NCBI RefSeq assembly: GCF_001984155.1
Contig: NZ_MTQO01000021.1
Location: 1-64,000 of the forward strand
Origin: Actinosynnema sp. ALI-1.44
Lineage (GTDB): Bacteria > Actinomycetota > Actinomycetes > Mycobacteriales > Pseudonocardiaceae
Direction of reading: 5' to 3'
DNA: 64,000 nucleotides
In this document: positions 1-8,081 of the stretch, one piece after another
How positions within the stretch are numbered: position 1 is the first letter of the stretch
Layout of the letters: each line of letters opens with the position of its first letter
The notes under the pieces: model-generated
What the model was told of the DNA's origin: nothing
Database searches by the model: none
What the model saw: only the letters and a program-made list of their open reading frames with translations
Translations under genes and position numbers: made by a program

Positions 1-39
1 GCCCCTTCAGGTACCACAACTGATCAACTTGTTAGGAAC

Positions 40-1401
40 TCAAAGACCCAATCCGATGCGGCTCGCCGCCGACTGCCACAACGTGCGTGACCGACATGGT
101 TGGTACGACGCGAAAGCGGGTGGCGGTGAAGCGCGCACCCCCGCCGCCCTGGCCTGGACGAGAACGTTGCCCAGCGCACTTGCCTCGACCGGCCCGGCCA
201 GCACCGGGAGCCCCGACGCGTCCGCGGTCAGCTGGCACAGCAACGAATTGCGCGCTCCGCCGCCGACGAGGTGGACGAAGTCGATGTCGTGCCCGGCCAG
301 ACGCGCGGCCGTCCGCAGCGCGCCGGCGTGTGCCAGTGCCAGCGATTCGATGATCGTGCGGACCGTCGCGGCCCGTGACGGCGGCTCCGGCTGCCCGGTC
401 CGCGCGCAGTACGCGGCGATCCGGGCGGGCATGTCGCCGGGTGCGAAGAACGACGGGTCGTCCGGGTCGACGACCGCCGCGAACGCCGGTGCGCCCGCGG
501 CTGCCGCCAGCAGCGGCGGCAGCGGCGTCCCCCACACCCGCAGGCATTCGTTGAGCAACCACAATCCCATGGTGTTTCGCAGGAACCGCACGGATCCGTC
601 AACACCGGCCTCGTTGGTGAAGTTCGCCGTCCGCGCGTCGGGGGTGAGCACGGGCGCGTCCAGCTTCACGCCGACGAGCGACCATGTCCCGCACGAGATG
701 TAGGCGGATGTCGGGCTGGCGAACGGGACGGCGGCGACGGCGGACGCTGTGTCGTGTGAGGCGACGGACACGACGCTGGTGGACTCGAAGTGCCCGATGT
801 GCTCGCCCGGCTGGCGCAACGGCGGTAGCAACGACTCCGGAAGGCCGAGTCGTGACACGACCGCGGGTGACCACTTTCGGGTGATCGCGTCGAGCATGCC
901 GGTGGTGGACGCGTTGGTCACCTCGGCACCCATCGAGCCGGTCAGCCAGTATCCGATCAGGTCGGGCAGCAGCAGCATGGTGTGCCCGACCAGGCGTTCG
1001 GGCGGTTCGGTCAGCAGCTGGTAGACCGTGTTGAACGGCAGGGGCTGGATCCCGGTGATCGCGTAGTGCTCCGGGAGCACGGCACGGACCCGCTCGGCCA
1101 CCCCGTCGACGCGGGGATCCCGGTAGCAGCGGACGTCCCCGTCCAGCGAGCCGGACGAGTCGACGAGGCCGTAGTCGACGGCCCACGAGTCGATGCCGAT
1201 CGACACCGGCTCCCCGGCCAGACGCAACCCGGCCACCACGGCGTCCCGGATCTGCCCGACGTCCCACCGCAGCCCGCCGCCAGGGCGGTCACGCGGCCCG
1301 GTGGGGAACCGGGTGAGCTCGGTCAACGACACCTCGCCGCCGTCCACCGTCCCCAGCATCACCCGCCCGCTGTTCGCCCCCAGGTCGACGGCGGCGAACA
1401 T
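40..1401 (-). CDS. rhaB: L-rhamnulokinase (FGGY family)
   Basis: Cytosolic sugar kinase that phosphorylates L-rhamnulose to L-rhamnulose-1-phosphate with ATP. Visible are the N-terminal phosphate-binding motif DLGANSGRV (residues 6-14), the sugar-contact stretch GIDSWAVDYG (69-78), CGTWSLVG in the second domain and the late adenosine motif LVGGGARN. At 453 aa it is slightly short for the family (about 470-490) but has all core motifs. Its ATG overlaps the stop of the upstream aldolase fusion by one base (TGATG), so it is the coupled third gene of the rhamnose operon. Only 39 bases lie between its stop and the window edge, too few to show a terminator. Confidence 0.9.
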   Translation of the reverse strand: MFAAVDLGANSGRVMLGTVDGGEVSLTELTRFPTGPRDRPGGGLRWDVGQIRDAVVAGLRLAGEPVSIGIDSWAVDYGLVDSSGSLDGDVRCYRDPRVDGVAERVRAVLPEHYAITGIQPLPFNTVYQLLTEPPERLVGHTMLLLPDLIGYWLTGSMGAEVTNASTTGMLDAITRKWSPAVVSRLGLPESLLPPLRQPGEHIGHFESTSVVSVASHDTASAVAAVPFASPTSAYISCGTWSLVGVKLDAPVLTPDARTANFTNEAGVDGSVRFLRNTMGLWLLNECLRVWGTPLPPLLAAAAGAPAFAAVVDPDDPSFFAPGDMPARIAAYCARTGQPEPPSRAATVRTIIESLALAHAGALRTAARLAGHDIDFVHLVGGGARNSLLCQLTADASGLPVLAGPVEASALGNVLVQARAAGVRASPPPAFASYQPCRSRTLWQSAASRIGLGL

Positions 1402-3425
1402 CAGCGCAGGAAGGCCGCGGCGACCCCGGCGTCGACCGGGATGTGAACTCCTGTGGTGTGCGACAGGTCGCCCGCGGTCAACGCGAAGACGGCGTTGGCC
1501 ACGTGTTCGGGCAGCACCTCTTGTTTCAGCAGCGTCCGCTGGGCGTAGAACTCGCCGAGCTTCTCCTCGGGCACGCCGTAGACCGCGGCTCGTCGCGCGC
1601 CCCACCCGGACGCGAAGATCCCGGATCCGCGCACCACACCGTCCGGGTTGACCCCGTTGACGCGGATGCCGTACTCGCCGAGTTCGGCGGCGAGCAGCCG
1701 GACCTGGTGCGCCTGGTCGGCTTTGGTCGCGCCGTACGCGATGTTGTTCGGCCCGGCGAAAACCGAGTTCTTGCTGACGACGTAGACGATGTCGCCGCCC
1801 ATGCCCTGCGCGATCATCACCCGTGCGGTCTCGCGGGACACCAGGAACGAGCCGCGGGCCATCACGTAGTGCTGGCGGTCCCAGTCCTCGACCGTGGTGT
1901 CCAGCAACGACTTCGACACCGACAGCCCGGCGTTGTTGACCACCAGGTCGACGCCGCCGTACGCCAGGCAAGCCTCGGCCACGGCTTCGGCGACCGCGTC
2001 CTCGGAGGTGACATCCGCGACGACAGCTGTGCCACCGATCTCGTCGGCCACGTCCGCGGCGGACTGGGCGTCGCGGTCGGCGACGACGACGCACGCGCCC
2101 TCGGCGGCCAGCCGCCGGGCGATCGCCTTGCCGATGCCGGACCCACCGCCGGTGACCAACGCGATCCGGGTGGCCAGCGGTTTGGGCGCGGGCATCCGGC
2201 GCAGCTTGGCCTCCTCCAGCTCCCAGTACTCGATCCGGAACTTCTCCGACTCCGGGATGGGGGAGTAGCGGGACACCGATTCGGCGCCGCGCATCACGGT
2301 GATCGCGTTGACGTAGAACTCGCCCGCGACCCGCGCGGTCTGCTTGTCCCGCCCGAAGCTGAACATCCCGACACCGGGCACCAGGACGATCGCCGGGTCC
2401 GCGCCGCGCATCGGCGGCGAGTCGGGTGTGGCGTGCCGCTGGTAGTAGGCGGCGTAGTCGGCCCGGTATCGCGCGTGCAGGGCGCCCAGCCGGGCGATCA
2501 CGTCGTCGACCGGTCCGGTCGGCGGCATGTCCAGCACCAGCGGCGCGATCTTGGTGCGCAGGAAGTGGTCCGGGCAGGACGTGCCGAGCGCGGCCAGTCG
2601 CGGGTGTTCGGCTCGGGACAGGAAATCCAGCACCTCGGCGCTGTCGGTGTAGTGCCCGATCTGGCGGTTGTCCGTGGACGCCAGCCGCCGCAGCACCGGG
2701 AACAGCGCCGCGGCCCACGCGTGCCGCGCGCGTTCCGGCAACGGCTCGTACCCGGGCACGACCGGCCCGAACGGCTCGGCTTTGCCGTTGCGCGCCAGGT
2801 AGTCCTCGGCCGTGCGGATGATCTCCAGCGAGTTCGCCTCGCACTCCGCGCTGGTCGCTCCCCACGCCGTGATCCCGTGCCCGCCGAGGACACAGCCGAT
2901 CGCGCCGGGGTTGCCCGCGTGGATCGCGGCGATGTCCAGCCCCAACTGGAAGCCCGGCCGCCGCCACGGCACCCACGCGACCCGGTCGCCGAAGACCTTG
3001 CGTGTCAGCTCCTCGCCGTCGGCCGCCGTGGCCAGCGCGATCCCCGAGTCTGGGTGCAGGTGGTCCACGTGGGGCGCGTCGACAAGGCCGTGCATCGCGG
3101 TGTCGATGCTCGGTGCCGCACCGCCTCGCCCGTGCAGGCAGTAGTCGAACGCGGCGACCATCTCGTCCTCGCGGTCCACACCCGGGTACACGTCGACCAG
3201 CGAACGCATCCGGTCCAGCCGCAACACCGCCAGACCGGAGGCGCTGAGCGTGGCCAGGTCGCCGCCGGACCCCTTGACCCACATCAGGTCGATGTCCGCA
3301 CCGGTCACCGGGTCCAGCCCCGTGCCCTTGGCCGAGACGTTCCCGCCCGCGTAGTTCGTGGTGCGCCGGTCGGCTCCCAGAGCGTGCGCCCTGGCCAGCA
3401 ACTCCTCCACGACTACGCTCCCCAT
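1401..3425 (-). CDS. rhaE: Bifunctional rhamnulose-1-phosphate aldolase / lactaldehyde dehydrogenase (SDR)
   Basis: Two-domain enzyme of 674 aa. The N-terminal half is a class II aldolase (zinc histidines in HVDHLHPDSG and GGHGITAWG) that splits L-rhamnulose-1-phosphate into dihydroxyacetone phosphate and L-lactaldehyde. From about residue 420 an SDR domain follows, with cofactor motif TGGGSGIG, NNAG and a catalytic Ser/Tyr-x3-Lys segment (YGATK near residue 564). It is expected to oxidise the lactaldehyde to lactate. This fusion is known from bacteria that lack separate RhaD and lactaldehyde dehydrogenase. The start overlaps the end of the isomerase gene by 13 bases and the stop overlaps the kinase start, so all three are translationally coupled. 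Confidence 0.9.
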   Translation of the reverse strand: MGSVVVEELLARAHALGADRRTTNYAGGNVSAKGTGLDPVTGADIDLMWVKGSGGDLATLSASGLAVLRLDRMRSLVDVYPGVDREDEMVAAFDYCLHGRGGAAPSIDTAMHGLVDAPHVDHLHPDSGIALATAADGEELTRKVFGDRVAWVPWRRPGFQLGLDIAAIHAGNPGAIGCVLGGHGITAWGATSAECEANSLEIIRTAEDYLARNGKAEPFGPVVPGYEPLPERARHAWAAALFPVLRRLASTDNRQIGHYTDSAEVLDFLSRAEHPRLAALGTSCPDHFLRTKIAPLVLDMPPTGPVDDVIARLGALHARYRADYAAYYQRHATPDSPPMRGADPAIVLVPGVGMFSFGRDKQTARVAGEFYVNAITVMRGAESVSRYSPIPESEKFRIEYWELEEAKLRRMPAPKPLATRIALVTGGGSGIGKAIARRLAAEGACVVVADRDAQSAADVADEIGGTAVVADVTSEDAVAEAVAEACLAYGGVDLVVNNAGLSVSKSLLDTTVEDWDRQHYVMARGSFLVSRETARVMIAQGMGGDIVYVVSKNSVFAGPNNIAYGATKADQAHQVRLLAAELGEYGIRVNGVNPDGVVRGSGIFASGWGARRAAVYGVPEEKLGEFYAQRTLLKQEVLPEHVANAVFALTAGDLSHTTGVHIPVDAGVAAAFLR

Positions 3426-4579
3426 CCGGCGGCGGTGCCGCCGACGCGCTGCGCCGCGATCCTGTCCTGGTGACCCGAACGCCGGTACGCGCCAAGCGGA
3501 TCCGGGTCGATGCCCATGTCCTCTCGCAGCCGCGCCAGCAACGGCCGGACGTCGGTGTTGTACGCGTCCATCATGACCTCGTTCGCGCCGAGCACGTCAC
3601 CGTCCATTTGGGACTTACGAAGCGCCTCGGCGTCGACGAGCAGCGCCTTCGCGGTCGCCTCCTGGACGTTGAGCACCGACCGGATCAGCGCGGGGATCCT
3701 CGGCTCGATGTTGTGGCACTGGTCGAGCATGAACGCGACGCCCGCGGCCGGGTCGAGCCCGGCGCCCAGCACGATCTCGGTCATGATCCGGAACAGTTGG
3801 AACGGGTCGGCCGCGCCGACCATCAGGTCGTCGTCGGCGTAGAACCGGGAGTTGAAGTGGAACCCGCCCAGCCGCGAGCGGTGCAGCAGGAAGGCCACGA
3901 TGAACTCGATGTTCGTGCCCGGCGCGTGGTGCCCGGTGTCCACGAGGACCCTGGCGCGCGGCCCGAGGTCCACGCAGTGGGCGAAGCTGGTTCCCCAGTC
4001 GGGGACGTCGGTCGCGTAGAAGGCGGGCTCGAACAGCTTGTACTCGAGCAACATCCGCTGGTCGCCGGTCAGCCGTTCGTACACCGCGCGCAGCGCGTCG
4101 GACAGCCGGTCCTGCCTGGCGGCGATCGAGTCCTGTCCCGGGTAGTTCGTACCGTCGGCGAACCACAGCGACAGGTCGCGCGATCCGGTGGCGTCCATGA
4201 CGTCGACGCAGTCCAGCAGGTGGCCGAGTGCCTTGCGGCGGACGGCCGGATCGGGGTTGCAGACGCTGCCCAGCCGGTAGTCGTCCTCCTGGAAGACGTT
4301 GGGGTTGATCGCGCCGAGGCTGATGCCCCGGTCGCGGGCGTGCACGGCCAGCGCCGCGTAGTCGTCCACCTTGTCCCACGGGATGTGCAGCGCCACGCTG
4401 GGCGCCACGCCGGTGTACTGGTGCACGGTCGCGGCGTCGTCGACCTTCTCGTAGGCGTCGCGGGGTGCCCCGGGCTGGGTGAAGACCTTGAACCTGGTGC
4501 CCGAATCGCCGAACGCCCACGACGGGGTCTCGATGCGCTGCGCCCGCAACGCGGCACGCACGGCCTGGCTGTCGGCCAT
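3413..4579 (-). CDS. rhaI: L-rhamnose isomerase (RhaI type)
   Basis: Metal-dependent TIM-barrel isomerase converting L-rhamnose to L-rhamnulose, the first step of the pathway encoded with its two downstream neighbours. The 388-aa length and internal motifs (LWFADGTNYPGQ, VLVDTGHHAPGTNIEF, GGFHFNSRFYADDDL) fit the Pseudomonas/actinobacterial RhaI group rather than the E. coli RhaA group. The ATG is preceded by a strong Shine-Dalgarno GGAGGG about 5 bases away. A perfect palindromic LacI-type operator lies 16-27 bases upstream, in the 147-base gap shared with the divergent regulator, so repression is expected to be relieved by a rhamnose metabolite (inference). Confidence 0.9.
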   Translation of the reverse strand: MADSQAVRAALRAQRIETPSWAFGDSGTRFKVFTQPGAPRDAYEKVDDAATVHQYTGVAPSVALHIPWDKVDDYAALAVHARDRGISLGAINPNVFQEDDYRLGSVCNPDPAVRRKALGHLLDCVDVMDATGSRDLSLWFADGTNYPGQDSIAARQDRLSDALRAVYERLTGDQRMLLEYKLFEPAFYATDVPDWGTSFAHCVDLGPRARVLVDTGHHAPGTNIEFIVAFLLHRSRLGGFHFNSRFYADDDLMVGAADPFQLFRIMTEIVLGAGLDPAAGVAFMLDQCHNIEPRIPALIRSVLNVQEATAKALLVDAEALRKSQMDGDVLGANEVMMDAYNTDVRPLLARLREDMGIDPDPLGAYRRSGHQDRIAAQRVGGTAAGWGA

Positions 4580-4594
4580 CCGCCCTCCTGGCGC

Positions 4595-4606
4595 TGAAAC
4601 GTTTCA
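4595..4606. promoter_or_regulatory. Palindromic LacI-family operator
   Basis: TGAAACGTTTCA is a perfect 12-base palindrome with the central CG step typical of LacI/GalR-family operators. It sits just upstream of the isomerase Shine-Dalgarno, so a bound repressor would block the start of the rhamnose operon. I see no second copy in the same gap. Confidence 0.8.
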
Positions 4607-4714
4607 CCACGCTCCGTGCCAAGTTAGCCCCGCGCCGAGCCGGGCGTCAAGGTGCCTGGTCACCCCCGTGATGATGGTGGTGGTGACGGGCGTGGTGATC
4701 GGCTCGGGGGTTGA

Positions 4715-4726
4715 TACCCTTCGGAA
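4715..4726 (+). promoter_or_regulatory. Putative leaderless promoter of the LacI regulator
   Basis: A TANNNT -10 box (TACCCT) ends six bases before the regulator's ATG, and no Shine-Dalgarno lies upstream. This matches the leaderless-transcript layout common in actinobacteria. No convincing -35 is visible, so the call rests on spacing alone. Confidence 0.4.
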
Positions 4727-5728
4727 ATGGCGCCGAGTATCAAGGATGTCGCCGTCCGCGCGGGTGTCTCCATCGGCACGGTGTCCAATGTGCTCAACCG
4801 GCCGGACAAGGTCGCCGAGGCCACGCGCGACCAGGTGCTCGCCGCCATCGCCGAGCTCGGGTTCGTGCGCAATTCCTCGGCGGCGCAGTTGCGCGCGGGC
4901 ACCAGCCGCTCGCTCGGCCTGATCGTGCTGGACATGGCGAACCCGTTCTTCCACGACGTGGCCAAGGGAGTCGAGGACATCGCCACGGAACTCGGCTACG
5001 CCGTGGTGCTGTGCAACTCCGACGAACAGGTCACGCGGGAGGACCGGTACCTGCAGGTCCTGGAGGAGCAGCGGGTCAGGGGAGTGCTGATCACCCCGGT
5101 CGAGGTCAGCTCCGAACGGCTGGACGCGCTGCGCAGGCGCGGCACGCCGACTGTGCTCGTCGACCGGCACGATCCCCGGGTCGACTGCTGCTCGGTCGCC
5201 GTCGACGACGTGGCGGGCGGCGAGCTCGCGGGCGGCCACCTGGTGGCGAAGGGGCATCGGCGGATCGCGTACTTCACCGGGCCGCTGACCATCCGGCAGT
5301 GCGCGGACCGGCTGCAGGGCCTGCGGGCCGCCGTGCGGGACGCGGGGCTCGACCCGGACACCGCGGTCGAAGTGGTCGAACTGCCCGCGTTGAAGGCCAG
5401 GATCTCCTACGAGGCCGCGCGCGAGGTGTTCGAGCGGGCAGTCGACGTCACGGCTGCCTTCTGCGCCAACGACCTGCTGGCCCTCGGCCTGTTGCGCGCC
5501 GCCGTCAGCACGGGCCGCCGCGTGCCCGACGACATCGCGATCATGGGGTACGACGACATCGAGTTCGCCGCCGACGCGGCCGTGCCGCTGTCGTCCGTGC
5601 GGCAGCCGACGCTCCACATAGGACGAAGCGCGGCCGGGTTGCTGGTGGAGGAATGCGACTACCCGGACACGCATTCCCACCAGCAGGTGATGTTCAAACC
5701 CGAACTGGTGGTGCGGGAATCCACCTGA
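4727..5728 (+). CDS. LacI-family transcriptional repressor of the rhamnose operon
   Basis: 333-aa regulator with an N-terminal helix-turn-helix (residues 4-24: KDVAVRAGVSIGTVSNVL), a hinge with a leucine/alanine-rich helix (SSAAQLRAGTSRS) and a periplasmic-binding-protein-like effector domain (GLIVLDMANPFF, CANDLLALGLL, IMGYDDIEFA). It is divergent from the isomerase-aldolase-kinase operon and shares with it the palindrome at 4595-4606. A role as its rhamnose-responsive repressor follows from context. It could also autoregulate. The start is fixed by homology to LacI proteins, which begin a few residues before the HTH. Confidence 0.88.
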   Translation: MAPSIKDVAVRAGVSIGTVSNVLNRPDKVAEATRDQVLAAIAELGFVRNSSAAQLRAGTSRSLGLIVLDMANPFFHDVAKGVEDIATELGYAVVLCNSDEQVTREDRYLQVLEEQRVRGVLITPVEVSSERLDALRRRGTPTVLVDRHDPRVDCCSVAVDDVAGGELAGGHLVAKGHRRIAYFTGPLTIRQCADRLQGLRAAVRDAGLDPDTAVEVVELPALKARISYEAAREVFERAVDVTAAFCANDLLALGLLRAAVSTGRRVPDDIAIMGYDDIEFAADAAVPLSSVRQPTLHIGRSAAGLLVEECDYPDTHSHQQVMFKPELVVREST

Positions 5729-5765
5729 CCGCGGTGCGTCGGGATCGAATCGGGGCCGCGGTCGG

Positions 5766-5778
5766 TAGGTTGGACTCC
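5766..5778 (+). promoter_or_regulatory. Putative leaderless promoter of the tannase-family gene
   Basis: TAGGTT fits a TANNNT -10 box and ends seven bases before the ATG. There is no purine-rich Shine-Dalgarno in between, which suggests a leaderless transcript. Confidence 0.35.
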
Positions 5779-7416
5779 ATGGCCTTGATCAGAAGGCGCG
5801 CTGGGGTGCTCGTGATCGCCGCGTTCGCGGCTTTCCTGACCGTCCCCGGCGCCGCACAAGCCGATGGAGCCACTTCGGTCCGACCGGTCCGCGCGTGCGA
5901 GGACCTGATCCGGACGTACGACATCCCGAAGACGACCGCGCACGTCGAGACCGCGAAACTCGTCCCGGCGACAGCGACCGAACCCGAGCACTGCGACGTG
6001 AGCGGCTATGTCGAAGCCGCCGTCCAGTTCCGCGTCAAACTCCCGACGACCACGTACACCGGCCGCTACCTCCAGCTCGGCTGTGGCGGGTTCTGCGGCG
6101 TGATCGAGGATCCCGCGTTCCCGAAGGACTGCCTGCCACGCGGCGGCCAGTTCGCGGTGGCCGCGACCGACGACGGGCACGTGGGCACCGGCGCGTTCCC
6201 CATGGGTGACGGCACGTGGGCCGCGAACAACCAGGCCGCGCGCGACGACTACTTCTACCGCGCGCCGCACGTGGTGTCGTTGGCGAGCAAGAAGATCATC
6301 GCCACCTTCTACGGCAACGCGCCGAAGCACTCGTACTTCTCCGGCTGCTCCAACGGCGGCCGTGAGGCGCTGCTGCTGGCGCAGCGCTACCCGGACGACT
6401 TCGACGGCATCGTCGCGGGCGCGCCCGCCGCGTACATGGGTCCGCTGGTGCTGCACCAAGCCTGGCTGTCGCGCTCGAACACGGCTGCCGACGGCTCGTC
6501 CATCCTGACTCCCGCCAAGCTGCCGGTGCTGCACAACGCCGTGCTGAAAGCGTGCGACAGCGTGGACGGCCTGGCGGACGGCCAGATCGACGACCCGCGC
6601 CGATGCGACTTCGACCCGGACACCGTGCGCTGCGCGGGTGCGGACCAGCCGACCTGCCTGACCGCGGCGCAGGTCGACGCGGCGAAGAAGCTCTACGCCG
6701 GACCCACGGACGAGCGCGGTCGCAGGCTCTACCCCGGCGGCGAGTCCTATGGCAGTGAACTGGCGTGGAACGGCTGGGTCCTGCCCTTCCCCGGGGTGGG
6801 GTCAGTGTCCGCGATCCTGGCGGACAACGGTCTGAAGCACATCTTCTACCCGATCGGCAAGCCGTCGTCGTCGCTGGCCGACGTCAAGTTCACCCGCGCC
6901 GAGTTCGACCGGCTGACGGCGGAGGGCCACAAGGCCAACGCGCTCAGCCTCGACCTGGACGCCTTCCGTCGTGCGGGCGGCAAACTGGTGCTCTGGCACG
7001 GCTGGTCCGACGAGGCCATCCCGCCGCTGGGCACGCTCGACTACTACCAGCGGCTCACCCAGCGCTCCGGCGGACCGGCCAGGACCCAGCAGTGGGCGCG
7101 GCTTTTCATGCCCCCGTCGATGTTCCACTGCGCGGGCGGGGACACGCTCACCGAGTTCGACCCGCTGAAGGAGACCGCGGCGTGGGTCGAGCGCGGCCAC
7201 GCGCCTGAGCGTGTGATCGCCACCGGCCGGGACAGCCAGGGCCAGGTCACCAGGACCCGCCCGGTGTTCCCGTACCCGTTGCGGGCCCGCTACGACGGCT
7301 CCGGCAGCGTCGACGACGCGAGCAACTTCGTGCCCGCGCCGCCGTCGGCGCCGCTGAACGACGCCATCGACTGGGTCGGCACGTACCTGCACCACATCCC
7401 AGGCCCGCGGGCCTGA
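5779..7416 (+). CDS. Secreted tannase/feruloyl-esterase-family hydrolase
   Basis: 545-aa extracellular esterase. Residues 1-28 form a signal peptide (Arg-Arg-Arg, hydrophobic core, AQA-DG cleavage region). The family's CS-D-HC catalytic arrangement is visible: GCSNGGRE (nucleophile Ser beside Cys), WHGWSDEA (Asp) and MFHCAGGD (His beside Cys), where the two neighbouring cysteines normally form a disulfide that holds the triad. Substrates in the family are galloyl or feruloyl esters of plant material; the exact one cannot be told here. It lies next to the rhamnose genes on the regulator's strand, which suggests but does not prove a shared role in using plant-derived material. A GC-rich hairpin follows the stop. 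Confidence 0.85.
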   Translation: MALIRRRAGVLVIAAFAAFLTVPGAAQADGATSVRPVRACEDLIRTYDIPKTTAHVETAKLVPATATEPEHCDVSGYVEAAVQFRVKLPTTTYTGRYLQLGCGGFCGVIEDPAFPKDCLPRGGQFAVAATDDGHVGTGAFPMGDGTWAANNQAARDDYFYRAPHVVSLASKKIIATFYGNAPKHSYFSGCSNGGREALLLAQRYPDDFDGIVAGAPAAYMGPLVLHQAWLSRSNTAADGSSILTPAKLPVLHNAVLKACDSVDGLADGQIDDPRRCDFDPDTVRCAGADQPTCLTAAQVDAAKKLYAGPTDERGRRLYPGGESYGSELAWNGWVLPFPGVGSVSAILADNGLKHIFYPIGKPSSSLADVKFTRAEFDRLTAEGHKANALSLDLDAFRRAGGKLVLWHGWSDEAIPPLGTLDYYQRLTQRSGGPARTQQWARLFMPPSMFHCAGGDTLTEFDPLKETAAWVERGHAPERVIATGRDSQGQVTRTRPVFPYPLRARYDGSGSVDDASNFVPAPPSAPLNDAIDWVGTYLHHIPGPRA

Positions 7417-7425
7417 CCCGCGTGT

Positions 7426-7452
7426 TCGGGGCCCCCGAGGGCGGGGCCCCGA
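7426..7452 (+). terminator. GC-rich hairpin terminator
   Basis: TCGGGGCCCC and GGGGCCCCGA form a perfect 10-base stem around a 7-base loop, starting 10 bases after the esterase stop. No U-run follows, as is usual in high-GC actinobacteria. Confidence 0.65.
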
Positions 7453-7877
7453 CACACCCCTCAAACGCCTCTGTCTCAAGCAGACGTTCAAGACGGGTGG
7501 CCTTTCTTTGCGTCCGTGAATCAGCGACGGCGTTTTCCCCGAACCCCCGGTGACAAAGGGGTGTCCACATTCTTGATGGGCGCTTTCCCGGCGTACCCGC
7601 GATCGCGCGCACACCCACCCCCACCACCCCTGATCACAGCCGGTCACGGGTGGCCCGTGGTCGGTGCACCCCCTGTGATCAAGGTGCTGACCTGCGAAAG
7701 CGGCGCTCAGGCCACACCTATGAGATTTTCATGATCCACGTATGTGTTCTTACTGTTCCGGGCAGTGACGGATCTGTGAACGCATTGATTAGGGCGACAC
7801 TGGTACCCACGTCGAGCACGGCGCAAACTTTTCTCCGGCACCAATTCCCAGTGGGAATCCCGAGATTGGGGTACATC
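7453..7877 (+). other. Non-coding leader region of the RiPP-type operon
   Basis: About 425 bases without a convincing gene. They hold a nested inverted repeat (7631-7681, listed separately) and, from about 7680 on, a less GC-rich stretch in which the promoter of the candidate precursor gene probably lies. The precursor reading frame stays open back to before 7731 but its third positions are not GC-rich there, so I treat this part as untranslated. Confidence 0.5.
7631..7681. repeat. Nested inverted repeat upstream of the RiPP-type operon
   Basis: TGATCACAG (7631-7639) and CTGTGATCA (7673-7681) are perfect 9-base inverted arms. Between them CACGGG-TGG-CCCGTG forms a second perfect 6-base hairpin. 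The structure ends about 200 bases before the candidate precursor start. It may be an operator pair, an attenuator or a terminator of upstream transcription. Confidence 0.5.
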
Positions 7878-8075
7878 GTGATCGCCACCGCCACCACCAG
7901 CCTGGCCGACACCATCGAGACCTACTTCGCGGGCATGGACCTGCGCCCGTCCGCCACCGATCTCGTCATCGACGAACTCGACCAGTGGCGCAACCCCGTG
8001 CACTCGGTCGCGGGCTTCACCCAGACCTTCAACCTCGTCGTGGTCGCCGACCGCGCCTTACCGGCGGGGCGCTGA
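7878..8075 (+). CDS. Candidate RiPP precursor peptide (65 aa, cysteine-free)
   Basis: Small protein directly upstream of the YcaO cyclodehydratase gene (6-base gap). The first half (SLADTIETYF...SATDLVIDELDQW) is acidic and probably helical, like a leader bound by an RRE domain. The second half (NPVHSVAGFTQTFNLVVV then ADRALPAGR) would be the core. I chose the GTG at 7878 because GC-rich third positions begin exactly there; the same frame is open upstream to an ATG at 7731 but with poor codon bias. The sequence has no Cys and few Ser/Thr, which is odd for a substrate of an azoline-forming enzyme. Codon 61 is TTA. It could instead be an accessory protein; the precursor role is inferred from position and layout. 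Confidence 0.55.
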   Translation: MIATATTSLADTIETYFAGMDLRPSATDLVIDELDQWRNPVHSVAGFTQTFNLVVVADRALPAGR

Positions 8076-8081
8076 TCGGCG

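Noticed and set aside
1443-3473. Long plus-strand open frame opposite the rhamnose aldolase fusion
   Set aside because: Composition typical of antisense frames in high-GC DNA; the minus strand holds an intact two-domain enzyme in an operon.
7516-7734. 72-codon open frame as an alternative RiPP precursor
   Set aside because: Pro/Arg-rich with no leader-like helix, no ribosome site, and it runs through the inverted repeat and the promoter region of the downstream gene.
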